From Adiantum capillus-veneris (lineage: Eukaryota; Streptophyta; Polypodiopsida; Polypodiales; Pteridaceae): a DNA stretch of 64,000 nucleotides. The notes below the pieces were generated by a model. That model saw nothing but the letters and a program-made list of their open reading frames with translations. It ran no database searches and had not been told where the DNA came from. Positions 1 to 9,598 of this stretch are shown in pieces (within the stretch, counting starts at the first letter, position 1; every line of letters starts with the position of its first letter). The DNA lies in contig CM043971.1 of NCBI GenBank assembly GCA_014529385.2, positions 94,343,840 to 94,407,839 of the forward strand, read 5' to 3'. Both the position numbers and the translations under genes were made by a program.

Positions 1-957
1 GGTAGAAGGAGACTGGTATAATTCACATCCACCCACCAATGGAAGAACCTGTGACTTATACTACACCAGAGCTTGCACCAATGTACTACGTACCTAATCA
101 AGGTGTTAGACCTCCAATGGTAAGACCTATGATTAACCCAAGAACTGGGAACTGTCATAACTGTGGTGCAAATGATCATTGGAAGAATGAATGCCCAGAA
201 CTTGACAAGAACCTTAAGCCAGTTGAAGCTTATTGCATACAATGTTCCAAAAAGGGAGGAAACTTCCTTAAAGATTGTCCAAAAATCCTTTGAACAAGGG
301 AAAAATAGTCGTGAACGTAGTCCAAGTGATACCTAGTAGCTCATCCGAGAGTGAACCGATTGTTCCAATCAAGTTAATCACTAGAACCCAGGCTAAGAAA
401 AAGAAACATAACTCCTCTGATGACTCGGAGAATACTAAAATTTCCTCTCAAAAGACCAAACAAAGCAGAAACAAAAGGTATGAGATGAGAGAATAGAAAT
501 AAAGGGCTGAAATCGAGAAAAAAGAAAAGAAGATATTCCAAGAAAAGATGAAAGAAACTGGAAGAGAAATCAAGGAAACCACCGTGAAATTTGGAGGATC
601 GATATTGGTCGACAAAATTTTTGAGCCTAATAATGCAGCCTTGGAAGCTTACCAAGCGGGACTTAAAGCAGGCCAAAACATGAAAAATAGATGGAAAAAC
701 TATCCTTCTCCAGACTCGGAAGCATCTAAGCTTGAAGCTTATCAAAATTTGGTAAGAATCACTCAAGAGATGCTGGAAAAACAAAAACCCAAGCGTGAGT
801 GTATGGAAAAACCTGAGGAGCTTGTGATAGAAACTAGTAAAGAAAAATCCAAAGTGGTAGTAGAACCCCACCTAGAAACAAAGGAGCCAGAACTTATAGT
901 GTCTGACAACGAAGATGCCTTAGATGAAATTCCATTCGTAGAAGAAGACTGGCCAAG
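1..957 (+). pseudogene. Gag of host LTR element H1, left part
   Basis: Nucleocapsid end of a retrotransposon Gag. Translation from 39 shows a CCHC zinc knuckle (CHNCGANDHWKNEC) followed by a second, damaged knuckle (CIQCSKKG...FLKDC) whose His is replaced by Gly-Gly-Asn. A frameshift near 290 moves the frame to the stretch ending at about 496, a stop at 496 follows, and the frame reopens at 548-957 with a lysine- and glutamate-rich segment. The last codons (EEDWPRH) continue in the same frame at 9,902 after NE1 is skipped, so this is the target gene split by that insertion. The 5' LTR and Gag core lie left of the window. The protein would form the particle and bind RNA. Degenerate and not translatable as one product. 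Confidence 0.7.
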
Positions 958-962
958 ACACT
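958..962. other. Target-site duplication of NE1
   Basis: ACACT at 958-962 is repeated exactly at 9,897-9,901, directly outside the TG...CA ends of the two 581-bp LTRs. A 5-bp duplication is what a retroviral-type integrase leaves, so this proves NE1 inserted as a unit into H1. Confidence 0.95.
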
Positions 963-1213
963 TGTGCGCTCCTTGCCGCACTGTCGAAGCAAGGGACTTG
1001 CCAATACACCGTATGCGAGCCACAAACGGCTCCAAGCACACAACAAGCCTAAACTAGCAAGCTCAAGAAAACAAAGGGTGTGTCACTCACCGCTCTACGC
1101 TCGCCTTCGTGGTGGATTCCTCGCCGCGATGAAGAAGAAGCTGCAGTCGTGCCGCGCTCAACCGCTTCGCCGCCGTCGTGCCTTCGTAATGCTCGATCGC
1201 ACACACACTCTCC

Positions 1214-1245
<32 letters not shown>

Positions 1246-1543
1246 AGGAGGTGAAGAAGAAGAAGAAGATGGAGATGGAGCAAGAGCACTCTTCAATTGC
1301 ACAAATGAGAGAATGAGTAAAAATTAGGTTTAGTTGGCTTTTATAGGAGCTCACCCCATTCACACTTGGGCGCCCATGCTTAACCAACTAATCCCTTGAA
1401 TGTCCCAGTTAGAGTGCGCCTCTCATCGACGATCACTCTTACCCTTTTCCTATTGGTCCGACAAGCCCGGTACCTGACTCTACCAAATACATAATACGTG
1501 TCCATCGTAGGTGATGGGTGTCCGTGTGCCGTGACAGTTAACA
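963..1543 (-). repeat. 3' LTR of NE1
   Basis: 581 bp beginning TGTGCG and ending TTAACA on the plus strand, with a near-identical direct copy at 9,316-9,896. It contains a minus-strand TATA box (complement of 1,340-1,347) and a CT/CA microsatellite near 1,210-1,245. About five substitutions separate it from the other LTR. Confidence 0.95.
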
Positions 1544-1556
1544 TGCCCCCCTTCCT
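1544..1556 (-). other. Polypurine tract of NE1
   Basis: On the minus strand AGGAAGGGGGGCA directly precedes the 3' LTR. Its position and all-purine core identify it as the plus-strand primer of reverse transcription. Confidence 0.85.
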
Positions 1557-3158
1557 GATGTAGATTCCGTCCTCGGAAGCTATTGAGTTGAAGCTGGTTC
1601 GTCGAGGTGGAAGAGCATTTGAGATGAATGTCCTTAGCCTTCTTCAGTCACTGCAAAATCAAACAACATTGGCACAGTAATGGCATTCTCTTAAAAAGCA
1701 TATGCAGTTTTAGGTAGAAAAATTGATTGGAAAAAGAATTTCAAACAATTTGTCAGCAATGAACATTAAATTGCAATGTAATCAAATGCATAAACAGATG
1801 TAAAGGTAAAAAATTAAACAAGTCTGGGGTCGCTAATTTGACGGTCGAAAGGCACTAGAGATCAAATATTAATACCATGGGTAAGCTTCTTAATTTTCTG
1901 TGGTCAATTAAGTTGTTTAATCGCGAGAGCCAAGTATTCATGTTCAAGGGCTGACTAGAGGCTATATCTAGAAAACCTTGTAGTTAAGCTACCATAAAAG
2001 GAATTTCTCATGAAATCATCGCCTGACTGATTACTTTTTCTTTGACCCCCCAAGGTCTTTTCACAGTGATTCAATTATGATGTGTGTGCTTATTTTGTAT
2101 GCCTTGGGTTTTTTGCTTTTCAAGGAAAAGCGCCCACACTGGGAACCTCTAGGGCTCTAGTACCATAGGCAATACATGTGAGTGAAGTACCAAATCAAGC
2201 TGAGATTTCTCTTCCAGCTTAAAATTTTACATTGTGGCACTTTGATTTTTTGTTTGTTCATTTTCATCATTTTAATTTTGTAACTTTGGGGGGTCATATA
2301 ACACTGTTACACTCCCCAGGCTCATCACATTAGTAAACTCCCTTTATAATACTTAAGCTAAAGGTCAATAGGGTTAAGCCCACTAGAAAGCCCTAGTACA
2401 TTTCATACAATGCTGCCTAAATCGGATTAAGAACCTAAGTAACCATTGCTTATTAGGAAGGCATTCCCCATGGTATTAAGAGAAGATTTCTAATACCTAG
2501 CTTGGTCAAACTAGCTTAGTCGGACTGCTTGATTTTTAAACCTAGACAAGTGATTATGACAAAACATTACATTGAATTAAATGTTGGATACTAAGCCAAT
2601 GCGCTGAATATTATGCTACCAATCACAATCAAAGCAGACAAACATGGATGCACAAAGATAACGGCAATGCTAATGGACAAGAAACACCTGTTTGTGTTGA
2701 TGGTCGCGCTTGATTTGAAGGTTCCATGAAGGTCCAAATCCTATCAATAGCAACACGCTCCTGTACACACTATGAAACACAAACAATACCTCTAGGAGGC
2801 ACATCAGTGGGAAAAGAGAACTTTGCTAATCTCTCAACTCTAAAACAGAAACACTCCTATCGTACTAATCTTACCTACCCTCCATCACTCAAGTGATGAG
2901 GATCAAAGGTGTTTCATGGCATAGGTTTCTGGTTCACTGTACCAAATGTGACATGTGTAGGTCTGAGTCAATGTTTTGACTTTTATTGTGCATACTCGTT
3001 TGCTAATTGCTCTTGCTCTTTATTTTTTGTTTTTTGTGAGTATAAATCTTTATATGTACATTCCCTAAGATTGGAGATATAGAGGTCAGGGAAAAAGGTT
3101 GAGAGGGAAACAAATGAATGATGACTGTCAGCAAACACTCCCCCCTTCCTTGGGTAGA
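1557..3158 (-). other. Gene-free 3' region of NE1
   Basis: About 1.6 kb between the end of the protease frame and the polypurine tract with no supported coding frame. Where autonomous Ty3 elements would carry RT, RNase H and integrase, this element has A/T-rich sequence. A piece around 2,130-2,250 recurs at 20,072-20,190, so the region is a real part of the family and not a local insertion. Confidence 0.75.
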
Positions 3159-5759
3159 TCATACCGTTTGAAATGAGCTTGTCACCCTTTGAAACCAATT
3201 GTTCCAGTTGGTAATAGGTGAGGATTTTTGCCAGTAGTTTTCTATTACCCTAGGTGCCTTCTCAAGCTGCAAGGGTGGTAAGGTACTCTCCCAGGATTGA
3301 ACTTGAAGTGGTTCATCAGGTGATTCTTGAACACTGGGAGGTGTGGATTCTTTTGTAGCTTCATGGAGGTCCACTACTATAGATGGAGGCTGTGTAGAAG
3401 CTTTTACCTCTATGGATGTATTACATGAGGAGCTAGAATCTTCATGGGACTCCCCCTTTCCTGAGCTAGGTGGAACAAATCGTTCTTTCTTTGGTACCCA
3501 AACTAGCTCGGGAGCAGGTGTGTAGCATTCTGTGATTTTTTTCTTTCCACGATCATTGATTCTTTTTGGAGCTACGGGATTGGGCTCACTTGGGTCAGGT
3601 GATAGGTAAGAGCACAATCTACGTTTCGGCACCCAGATTTGATCATTTCCTTGATAGTAGCCTTGGGCTTCCAATAGTCGTTTAGGAATCCATCGCAACA
3701 TTTTCTTACTTTTCTTGGAGCGAGTGGTACGTTTCTTACAAGGCTTCTGTTTTTTAGCACTAGCTATGGTCACTAAATAAGCTTTAGGGACCCACTTGTA
3801 TGTTTTCTTCGTGACATTAGGATGAGTCTTGTCAGAAGCGATATGCATTGCTTGTAGCATATTTAAGGGTATAGGCATTTCATCCCCCTCAGGTGTTACC
3901 CAGGTCGTCCCCCTATTTCCCCAAGTGTCTATGGTTGATGCTAGGTGGACCCAATCCACATTGTCTGATTCCGTCATACCCGGTAACACATCCATGTAAG
4001 GAGAATCTTGGCCAATGTCTGTATCCTTCTTACAAGTGTAACAATATTGTAGTGGGGCCGAGTGAACTGTGGTGTCAGAGCGATGATCAATAATGGTTTT
4101 ACTCCCTAAGGGGTGTACCTTACCAGTCACCAAATCCACTCTAAGGACAGAGTCTTGGAATTGCAAATAGACATGATTTTTAGACCAATCGTGAACCATT
4201 TGTGCTTCCCTCATGAATGGTCGTCCTAAAATCATTTCATATGACATAAGGTGTTTAGAGAAATCCATTACAATGAACGTATGTCGCACCTTGTATCCTA
4301 GAACTTTGATCTTAAGATCCTTGAGCATCCCCATAGGTTTGGCTATGGTACCATTTGCCATCTTTACCACAATGTTAGTAACACTGAGGCGGGGTTTTCC
4401 CATGGATTCCCAACAATCTTTTGTAACGATGCTAACTCCCGCACCACCATCAAGAATTCCCTTTATAGTTAATCCCTTGGTAGTGATGGGTAGGGTCGCA
4501 TTAGACTCGTCGCCTTCAAAATACTGCCCTAATTCGTTAATGGGTACCTCTATCACAGACTCGTGTCCATCTAAGTCAAGTGATTGCACATGATTTTCCT
4601 CATCAATCATAATCGAGTCAGGCCTATTTGGTTGCGCAAACTGCGGTAATCCCGTTCGTAGCTCTCCGTTAAGGAATGCTCGAAGTGCAAGGAATAACTC
4701 AGGATCTCCATACAGCTTTGCTATGATCGTGGTTCGGACCTCAGAAGACATGAAGTCCACTAGTTTGGCAACATTCATTGGCGTTTTGCAGGGTGTAGGT
4801 CCTTGACTAGGAACTGGTGAGGATGGAATCTCATATTCCTCAATGGGATCAGGTATTCCTTCGTTAAACATCCTTTCCAACAAGAAGGGTGTATGCTCAC
4901 TTTCTGATGTCCTGTCCTCACTCCCTTCTTGGATGATACTAGATATGGCTAACGGTCTATGGTTCATGTGGGGTGGATGAACTTGCGTGGGAAACACTGT
5001 GTCATGAATTTTGACCTGCATGGGTTCTGGTTCTAGTTTCCTTTGAGTCTCCTCCACTAAACCTCTTAGATGTTTCACCTGCTTAATCTCGTCTACAGGG
5101 TTTGGGTACGTCCCAATCTTCTTTTTACGATTCTTCCCTTTTTGCCCCTGCGGTTTATCTTGGGGGTCTTCGATTGGATTTGGAAACACTTGTGGTGTTT
5201 TCAGAGGCTCTTTATGGTTTTCTCTCATTCGGTTTTCATTTGGTTCCATGTTACGGTTTTCTTTGTCGGTCTTTCCCTTTGTGGTATTGGTTCTAGTCTC
5301 CATTGTCTTGACTGAATCTGAATCATCCTCGAGGTCATTCATATACACGGGGTCATCTCCTGTTCCTATGTTTGTTTTGGAACTTGGCTTTGAATTTTCC
5401 GTATTCTGCGACTTCTTCCTTCGTGTCTTCTTTTTCTTTGCTTGGATAACTGACGCGGTATCTCTCTCTTCGAGGATATGTCCTGGACCTTGAAGCATGG
5501 ACCGTGTAATCGCATAAGCGGGTGCGACGGGTGGTATTGGTGACGTCACACTAGCAATTTCGACCAAATTCAGGGGTGTGATTTTAGGCGCATTTGGGTT
5601 ATAGGGGCATTGGGCAATCAAGTGATCTATGCCACAACGATTACATGTGAGTATTGGCATTGCAGACGTGCTCCCTTGATTCACTTGCATCTGTGCAGCA
5701 TTCTTTTGCAGCCTAATAGGGCACTCCGCTACTCGATGTGGTCCCCACACTCGTAGCAT
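3159..5759 (-). CDS. NE1 second frame: zinc knuckle, retropepsin-like domain, W-V-P-K repeats
   Basis: 866 aa. The N-terminus is the end of Gag: a knuckle CNRCGIDHLIAQC near residues 39-51, then a long charged, low-complexity linker (about 90-400). A retropepsin-like domain lies at about 415-545, with ILDGGAG near residue 437 as the catalytic motif (Asp kept, the usual Ser/Thr replaced by Gly) and a later ILGRPFM that matches the flap/second-Gly region. H1 has the homologous domain with a normal LDSGAG (10,257-10,787). The C-terminal ~300 aa carry four copies of a W-V/I-P-K motif (near residues 655, 690, 708 and 755) and no RT. The first in-frame residues are probably read through from the previous frame, not initiated here. 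Whether the D-G-G enzyme cleaves is unknown. It may be a Gag extension with a dead protease fold. Confidence 0.75.
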   Translation of the reverse strand: MLRVWGPHRVAECPIRLQKNAAQMQVNQGSTSAMPILTCNRCGIDHLIAQCPYNPNAPKITPLNLVEIASVTSPIPPVAPAYAITRSMLQGPGHILEERDTASVIQAKKKKTRRKKSQNTENSKPSSKTNIGTGDDPVYMNDLEDDSDSVKTMETRTNTTKGKTDKENRNMEPNENRMRENHKEPLKTPQVFPNPIEDPQDKPQGQKGKNRKKKIGTYPNPVDEIKQVKHLRGLVEETQRKLEPEPMQVKIHDTVFPTQVHPPHMNHRPLAISSIIQEGSEDRTSESEHTPFLLERMFNEGIPDPIEEYEIPSSPVPSQGPTPCKTPMNVAKLVDFMSSEVRTTIIAKLYGDPELFLALRAFLNGELRTGLPQFAQPNRPDSIMIDEENHVQSLDLDGHESVIEVPINELGQYFEGDESNATLPITTKGLTIKGILDGGAGVSIVTKDCWESMGKPRLSVTNIVVKMANGTIAKPMGMLKDLKIKVLGYKVRHTFIVMDFSKHLMSYEMILGRPFMREAQMVHDWSKNHVYLQFQDSVLRVDLVTGKVHPLGSKTIIDHRSDTTVHSAPLQYCYTCKKDTDIGQDSPYMDVLPGMTESDNVDWVHLASTIDTWGNRGTTWVTPEGDEMPIPLNMLQAMHIASDKTHPNVTKKTYKWVPKAYLVTIASAKKQKPCKKRTTRSKKSKKMLRWIPKRLLEAQGYYQGNDQIWVPKRRLCSYLSPDPSEPNPVAPKRINDRGKKKITECYTPAPELVWVPKKERFVPPSSGKGESHEDSSSSCNTSIEVKASTQPPSIVVDLHEATKESTPPSVQESPDEPLQVQSWESTLPPLQLEKAPRVIENYWQKSSPITNWNNWFQRVTSSFQTV

Positions 5760-6169
5760 TGAAGAGGTGGCCTCCTAGCCTGGGTGTTGATATTTTGACC
5801 TCTGGATGCGAGAGCAGCAGCTTGATAAACCGGCTTGACTTGTCCCCAACAATCTTCCATGTAGTATATAGGACACTCTTCCAATGTATCAAGTCCGTAG
5901 GCAATACTAGTGTCTATTTCCTCCTCACAACCATCTGGATAAGCATTTGATGGCTCGCAACCCACTTGGTTCATAGGGGCGACTCTTGGATGCGGGGGCT
6001 GCGGTCCTAGCACAGGAGGTGGTAGCGGTGTAGCTTGTACAACATTTTGAGATCTAGGGACCATGTGTTGCGGTAGTTGCTCAACAGGTGGAATAGGCAT
6101 CAATACAGGAGCTCGAGGTGCATCCGTCCAGGCTACAGGTGGTCTATTTGCCATCATACGTTTGATCAT
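5729..6169 (-). CDS. NE1 middle frame: proline-rich Gag linker with zinc knuckle
   Basis: 146 codons continuing Gag after a frame change at about 6,170. The start of this frame overlaps the broken second knuckle of the upstream frame (CNACGRYG). The end (CYECG at about 5,755) overlaps a broken third knuckle whose remaining half opens the 866-aa frame. Between them is a Pro-rich stretch and an acidic segment. Each boundary can be explained by loss of one base, so this looks like one Gag polyprotein interrupted twice, with both breaks inside knuckles. Programmed frameshifting is the alternative, but no classic slippery heptamer is obvious. Confidence 0.65.
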   Translation of the reverse strand: MIKRMMANRPPVAWTDAPRAPVLMPIPPVEQLPQHMVPRSQNVVQATPLPPPVLGPQPPHPRVAPMNQVGCEPSNAYPDGCEEEIDTSIAYGLDTLEECPIYYMEDCWGQVKPVYQAAALASRGQNINTQARRPPLQCYECGDHIE

Positions 6170-8337
6170 TAAACAATCCTTAGCTTGGTGCCATACCTAC
6201 CACATGCGTTGCAAGTTCCATTAAATTTTACTCTAAACGTAGGGCACTCACTAGTGCTATGTGGACCTAAGCAAATGGAACACCATTGTTGCTCCCTTCT
6301 TGGATACATGTGACTATTTTGAGGGGGTCGATTATCCTTAAGAGACTCTTGGATTGCCTTGGTGAGGTCTGTCAAGAATGTCTCAAATACCTTTGGCTCA
6401 TTGGCAATGGGCTTTGCAGTCATGGGTTCATACTCAATGGCTTGTGAGCTAGTGGATCTCGTGTCAGTAGACACCCTCATGCCTGCTATCATCAAGTTGT
6501 CCTCTAGTTGGATTGCATTGGCAGTGACATCTTCCCAGGTTGTGATACCTCTAATCACTAGTCCATTATAGATTCCTTCATTCCTCAACCCTCGAATGAA
6601 TCGATCAAGCAGTTGGTTATTGTTGAAGCGCTCATTTACAGGGCAGCGAGAGTTTAAGTGCTTTAGACGACTAATGAAGTCCCTTAATGACTCTCCTTCC
6701 TTACGTTCGTCCTTCTGTAGCTGAGATGCTACACCCCAAAGCACACCTTCTCGTATGTACTCCTTTAGAAACAACCTTCGAAGGGTAGGGTAGATTGTTT
6801 TCTCGTCCACCCTTAGGGTCCTATACCAATCTCCAGCCTTCCCACTTAATGTCAAGCTTAAGGCATTGCACTTATGTAGTTCGTTGCGTTCCCCTAAGGA
6901 ATCACATACTTGTTCAAACACTTCAATGTGTTTCCTAGCATCTTCGTCCCCATTGAATTTTTGCGTGAGTTTGGCAATTTGTACTGCCTTACTTCTAGGC
7001 TCTCTATCAGATGCATGACGCATATTTTCCGCGATAGATCGACCTATGGTTTGAGCAAACGCTGCCAAGTCACCTATGTGAGGAGGCAGGGCCGGTGGAG
7101 GTACTCTTGAAATCATATGTGGGAGAGGAACGGGTACCGGTCTTGGCATATGTGTGGATGATGCAGGATATGGAACATAACCGGGCATAGGTCCACTCAG
7201 ATAAGAGCTAGGGAGCGGCACTCGAGGAGCATAAGCAAGTGGTACAATTGGAGGTGTGGGGGCCATGTGTGCATAAGGGGCTAGAGGCACATACGGTCGA
7301 GGCCCCATATTAGGTACTACGACACTAGGTAGTGGCACTGCGCTAACCGTAGATGTCATCGTTACATTCTCTGTCAGGCTTATCCCTGGAGTGAGCACTG
7401 TGTTTTCCTTAATAGAGGGTTGAGCCAAGTTAGGGAAGCTAAAGTTTTCGCTCGGAGGCTCAGATTGCATAGAGACCCCAGGTGAAATGACGTAAGATGG
7501 GTCCATGGGGCTCATTAGAGGAGTCTCCATTTGTGATAGAGTAGGCTGTTGAGCCTTGCTCGTATCCAGAAATCTCATGGGGCCAGTTGAGAGTATATTT
7601 ACCCCTCGGTTTTGCCTTTCTAATTGAATAATGCCATGGATAACATTACAGATCATTTTCTGTTGATCTTCGATGCTCGTGGCACTAGAGGTGGATTGTA
7701 CAATCTCTATCCATCCTACATGGTAGGCGTGGCCAGAGTGTAGATCCGTCAACACCTCAGTGTGGAGGTCGTATGTCCAATGATCATTAATGAACAATCC
7801 TTCTAGAGTCGACGTGTTAACGGTTTCTTGTGAGGTAGAAGCAATGTTGCTCCCCGTGGTTTTACTTGTCACCAACGGTACTCTAGAGGGAACTTCTGAA
7901 GGAGGCAGCTCAACAGGGCCTTCTTGGTAAGAAGTTGGTAGGATATCCACATGGACACTCTTTGGGGGTGTGGGGTCCACGTGCGATGTGAAAGGAGAGT
8001 CCACTTCCCCACCCCCTTCGTGTGCTTCATTTGCCTCAGGTTCCGAGCGAGTAGCTCTACCTAATGTTTCCATGAAACGGCTAAACATACTAGTACTAGG
8101 CTGTGGAGCTTCGGGAGGTGCATAGCCTTCTTTCTCAGTGTTTTGGGTAGGGTATGCTTCCATGATTTCTGAGTCGGAGGAGGAATCACTAGCGGCTATT
8201 TTAGGGTCTTGGGTGGTGCTACCTTGTGTCCCCGCTGAGGGTCTAGAGCTTATCGTGGATGGGTAATGGGTGTCCGTATGAACAGAGGCACTCTCAATAT
8301 GCTCGTGTTCTAGCACCCGCCCAGAGCGTAAGTGCAT
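6169..8337 (-). CDS. gag: NE1 Gag (capsid region)
   Basis: 722 aa, starting MHLRSGRVL, a typical opening for plant Ty3-type Gag, about 0.96 kb after the primer-binding site. Residues 1-440 are low-complexity and Pro/Ser-rich. A retrotransposon Gag (capsid) domain follows at about 450-620, recognisable by KFNGDEDARKHIEVF, the W-Y-R motif and LxxEYI segments. Near the C-terminus is a zinc knuckle CSICLGPHSTSEC, and the frame stops inside the next knuckle. The protein would assemble cytoplasmic particles and package element RNA. It is intact over its capsid domain, consistent with the young LTRs. Confidence 0.85.
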   Translation of the reverse strand: MHLRSGRVLEHEHIESASVHTDTHYPSTISSRPSAGTQGSTTQDPKIAASDSSSDSEIMEAYPTQNTEKEGYAPPEAPQPSTSMFSRFMETLGRATRSEPEANEAHEGGGEVDSPFTSHVDPTPPKSVHVDILPTSYQEGPVELPPSEVPSRVPLVTSKTTGSNIASTSQETVNTSTLEGLFINDHWTYDLHTEVLTDLHSGHAYHVGWIEIVQSTSSATSIEDQQKMICNVIHGIIQLERQNRGVNILSTGPMRFLDTSKAQQPTLSQMETPLMSPMDPSYVISPGVSMQSEPPSENFSFPNLAQPSIKENTVLTPGISLTENVTMTSTVSAVPLPSVVVPNMGPRPYVPLAPYAHMAPTPPIVPLAYAPRVPLPSSYLSGPMPGYVPYPASSTHMPRPVPVPLPHMISRVPPPALPPHIGDLAAFAQTIGRSIAENMRHASDREPRSKAVQIAKLTQKFNGDEDARKHIEVFEQVCDSLGERNELHKCNALSLTLSGKAGDWYRTLRVDEKTIYPTLRRLFLKEYIREGVLWGVASQLQKDERKEGESLRDFISRLKHLNSRCPVNERFNNNQLLDRFIRGLRNEGIYNGLVIRGITTWEDVTANAIQLEDNLMIAGMRVSTDTRSTSSQAIEYEPMTAKPIANEPKVFETFLTDLTKAIQESLKDNRPPQNSHMYPRREQQWCSICLGPHSTSECPTFRVKFNGTCNACGRYGTKLRIV

Positions 8338-8720
8338 GTGCTTTTGATACCCTAAGGTGTCAAAAAGCTGCTCTAGGAGGCCTTGTGACTAGTTTTTAGC
8401 GTGTTTTTTGTTTGTTTTTTTGCTAGATTTTTTAGAGCGTGTCGTGGAATGGGCCGTGTGATAGCTCAAAACGAGCGTATCGGTCAGAGGGTCGTGCCGT
8501 GCTTTACAGCCCTCCGTTTGGTCACTCTATGCCCTCGAAATCCCTAAAACTGTCAATTTCTAGTAGGGAACTAGGCCCAAACTAGAAAGTCTAAGGGTGC
8601 AAGTGGGAAGAGAAAGGAGGAGAGTGGAGGACTTGTCCCACATGCCCTCATTCTCTCTTGAGGGAGTAGGGTATATATATAAGAGTGAGTGTAGTATAAA
8701 TCATAAGACTGAGGACTGAG

Positions 8721-8757
8721 GCCTGGGCCTGGGCTTGGGCTTGGGCTTGGGCTTGGG
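8721..8757. repeat. Hexamer array (GGGCTT)n
   Basis: Six consecutive units of GGGCYT in the NE1 leader, the first ones with CC in place of TT. Too short to be a telomere-type array and of a different sequence. Confidence 0.85.
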
Positions 8758-8915
8758 AAAATGATCCCGATCTATCTTTTATACAAACCAACCCGTCCGT
8801 TTTAAGAGACACGTTTTTTATTTTCGAAAAAATTTCGCCGCCCGCTCGCTCGCGTTTTTAATTTCCGAATTTTTTTCCTTTTAAAAATTCCTTTTTTTCC
8901 GTTTTTTTTTTTTTT

Positions 8916-9205
8916 GATGCAGAAAAACGCAGAAATTGAAAAAAACGCAGAAATTGCACAAATTGCAGAAAATGCAGAAAAAACGCAGAAATTGCAGCAA
9001 ATTGACAGAAATGCAGAAAACTGCAGAAATTGACAGAAAATGCAGCAAAAACGCAGAAATTGCAGCAAATTGACAGAAATGCAGAAAATTGCAGAATTTG
9101 AAAACGCCGAACTTGAAAATGCAGAAATTGCGGAAATTGAAAAACGCAGACAACAGCAGAAATTGGAACTTGATAGCAATTGCAGAAAACGCAAAAACCA
9201 GAAAT
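8916..9205. repeat. GCAGAAATT minisatellite in the NE1 leader
   Basis: About 290 bp of imperfect 8-13-bp units (GCAGAAATT, GCAGAAAAC, GCAGCAAATTGACA). On the element's sense strand it reads as T-rich units with TTTCTGC. It lies between the primer-binding site and Gag. Confidence 0.85.
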
Positions 9206-9293
9206 CTCCACACACTCCTTCGCTGCCTTTCCTATGATAGAAATTGCACCACAAGGAAGCGTAAAGTGCTAACCGAGCTTAGTGTAAGGCATA

Positions 9294-9311
9294 TCCCCGG
9301 CAACGGCTCCA
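9294..9311 (-). other. Primer-binding site of NE1, tRNA-Asp type
   Basis: The minus strand reads TGGAGCCGTTGCCGGGGA, four bases from the 5' LTR. Plant tRNA-Asp(GUC) ends ...TCCCCGGCAACGGCGCCA, which pairs at 17 of 18 positions. This identifies the primer and fixes the orientation of the element. Confidence 0.9.
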
Positions 9312-9315
9312 AAAA

Positions 9316-9565
9316 TGTGCGCTCCTTGCCGCACTGTCGAAGCAAGGGACTTGCCAATACACCGTATGCGAGCCACAAATGGCTCCAAGCACACAACAAG
9401 CCTAAACTAGCAAGCTCAAGAAAACAAAGGGTGTGTCACTCACCGCTCTACGCTCGCCTTCGTGGTGGATTCCTCGCCGCGATGAAGAAGAAGCTGCAGT
9501 CGTGCCGCGCTCAACCGCTTCGCCGCCGTCGTGCCTTCGTAATGCTCGATCGCACACACACTCTC

Positions 9566-9598
<33 letters not shown>

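Larger units (their letters stand above)
8338..9293 (-). other. 5' leader of NE1
   Basis: Untranslated region between the primer-binding site and the Gag start. It holds a GGGCTT-type hexamer array (8,721-8,757), a T/A-rich tract, and a degenerate minisatellite built on GCAGAAATT (8,916-9,205). The short minus-strand frames crossing the minisatellite are repeat translations, not genes. The leader would carry the packaging signal. Confidence 0.75.

Noticed and set aside
374-871. Minus-strand frame over H1 Gag
   Set aside because: Phe/Leu/Ser-rich complement of the Lys/Glu-rich Gag segment; a shadow frame.
8669-8684. Plus-strand TATATATATAAG as a promoter
   Set aside because: It points against the element's transcription with no downstream plus-strand gene; probably chance in an A/T-rich leader.
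8802-9254. Overlapping minus-strand frames rich in Phe, Cys and Ile
   Set aside because: Translations of the GCAGAAATT minisatellite; three frames are open at once, which reflects the repeat and not coding.
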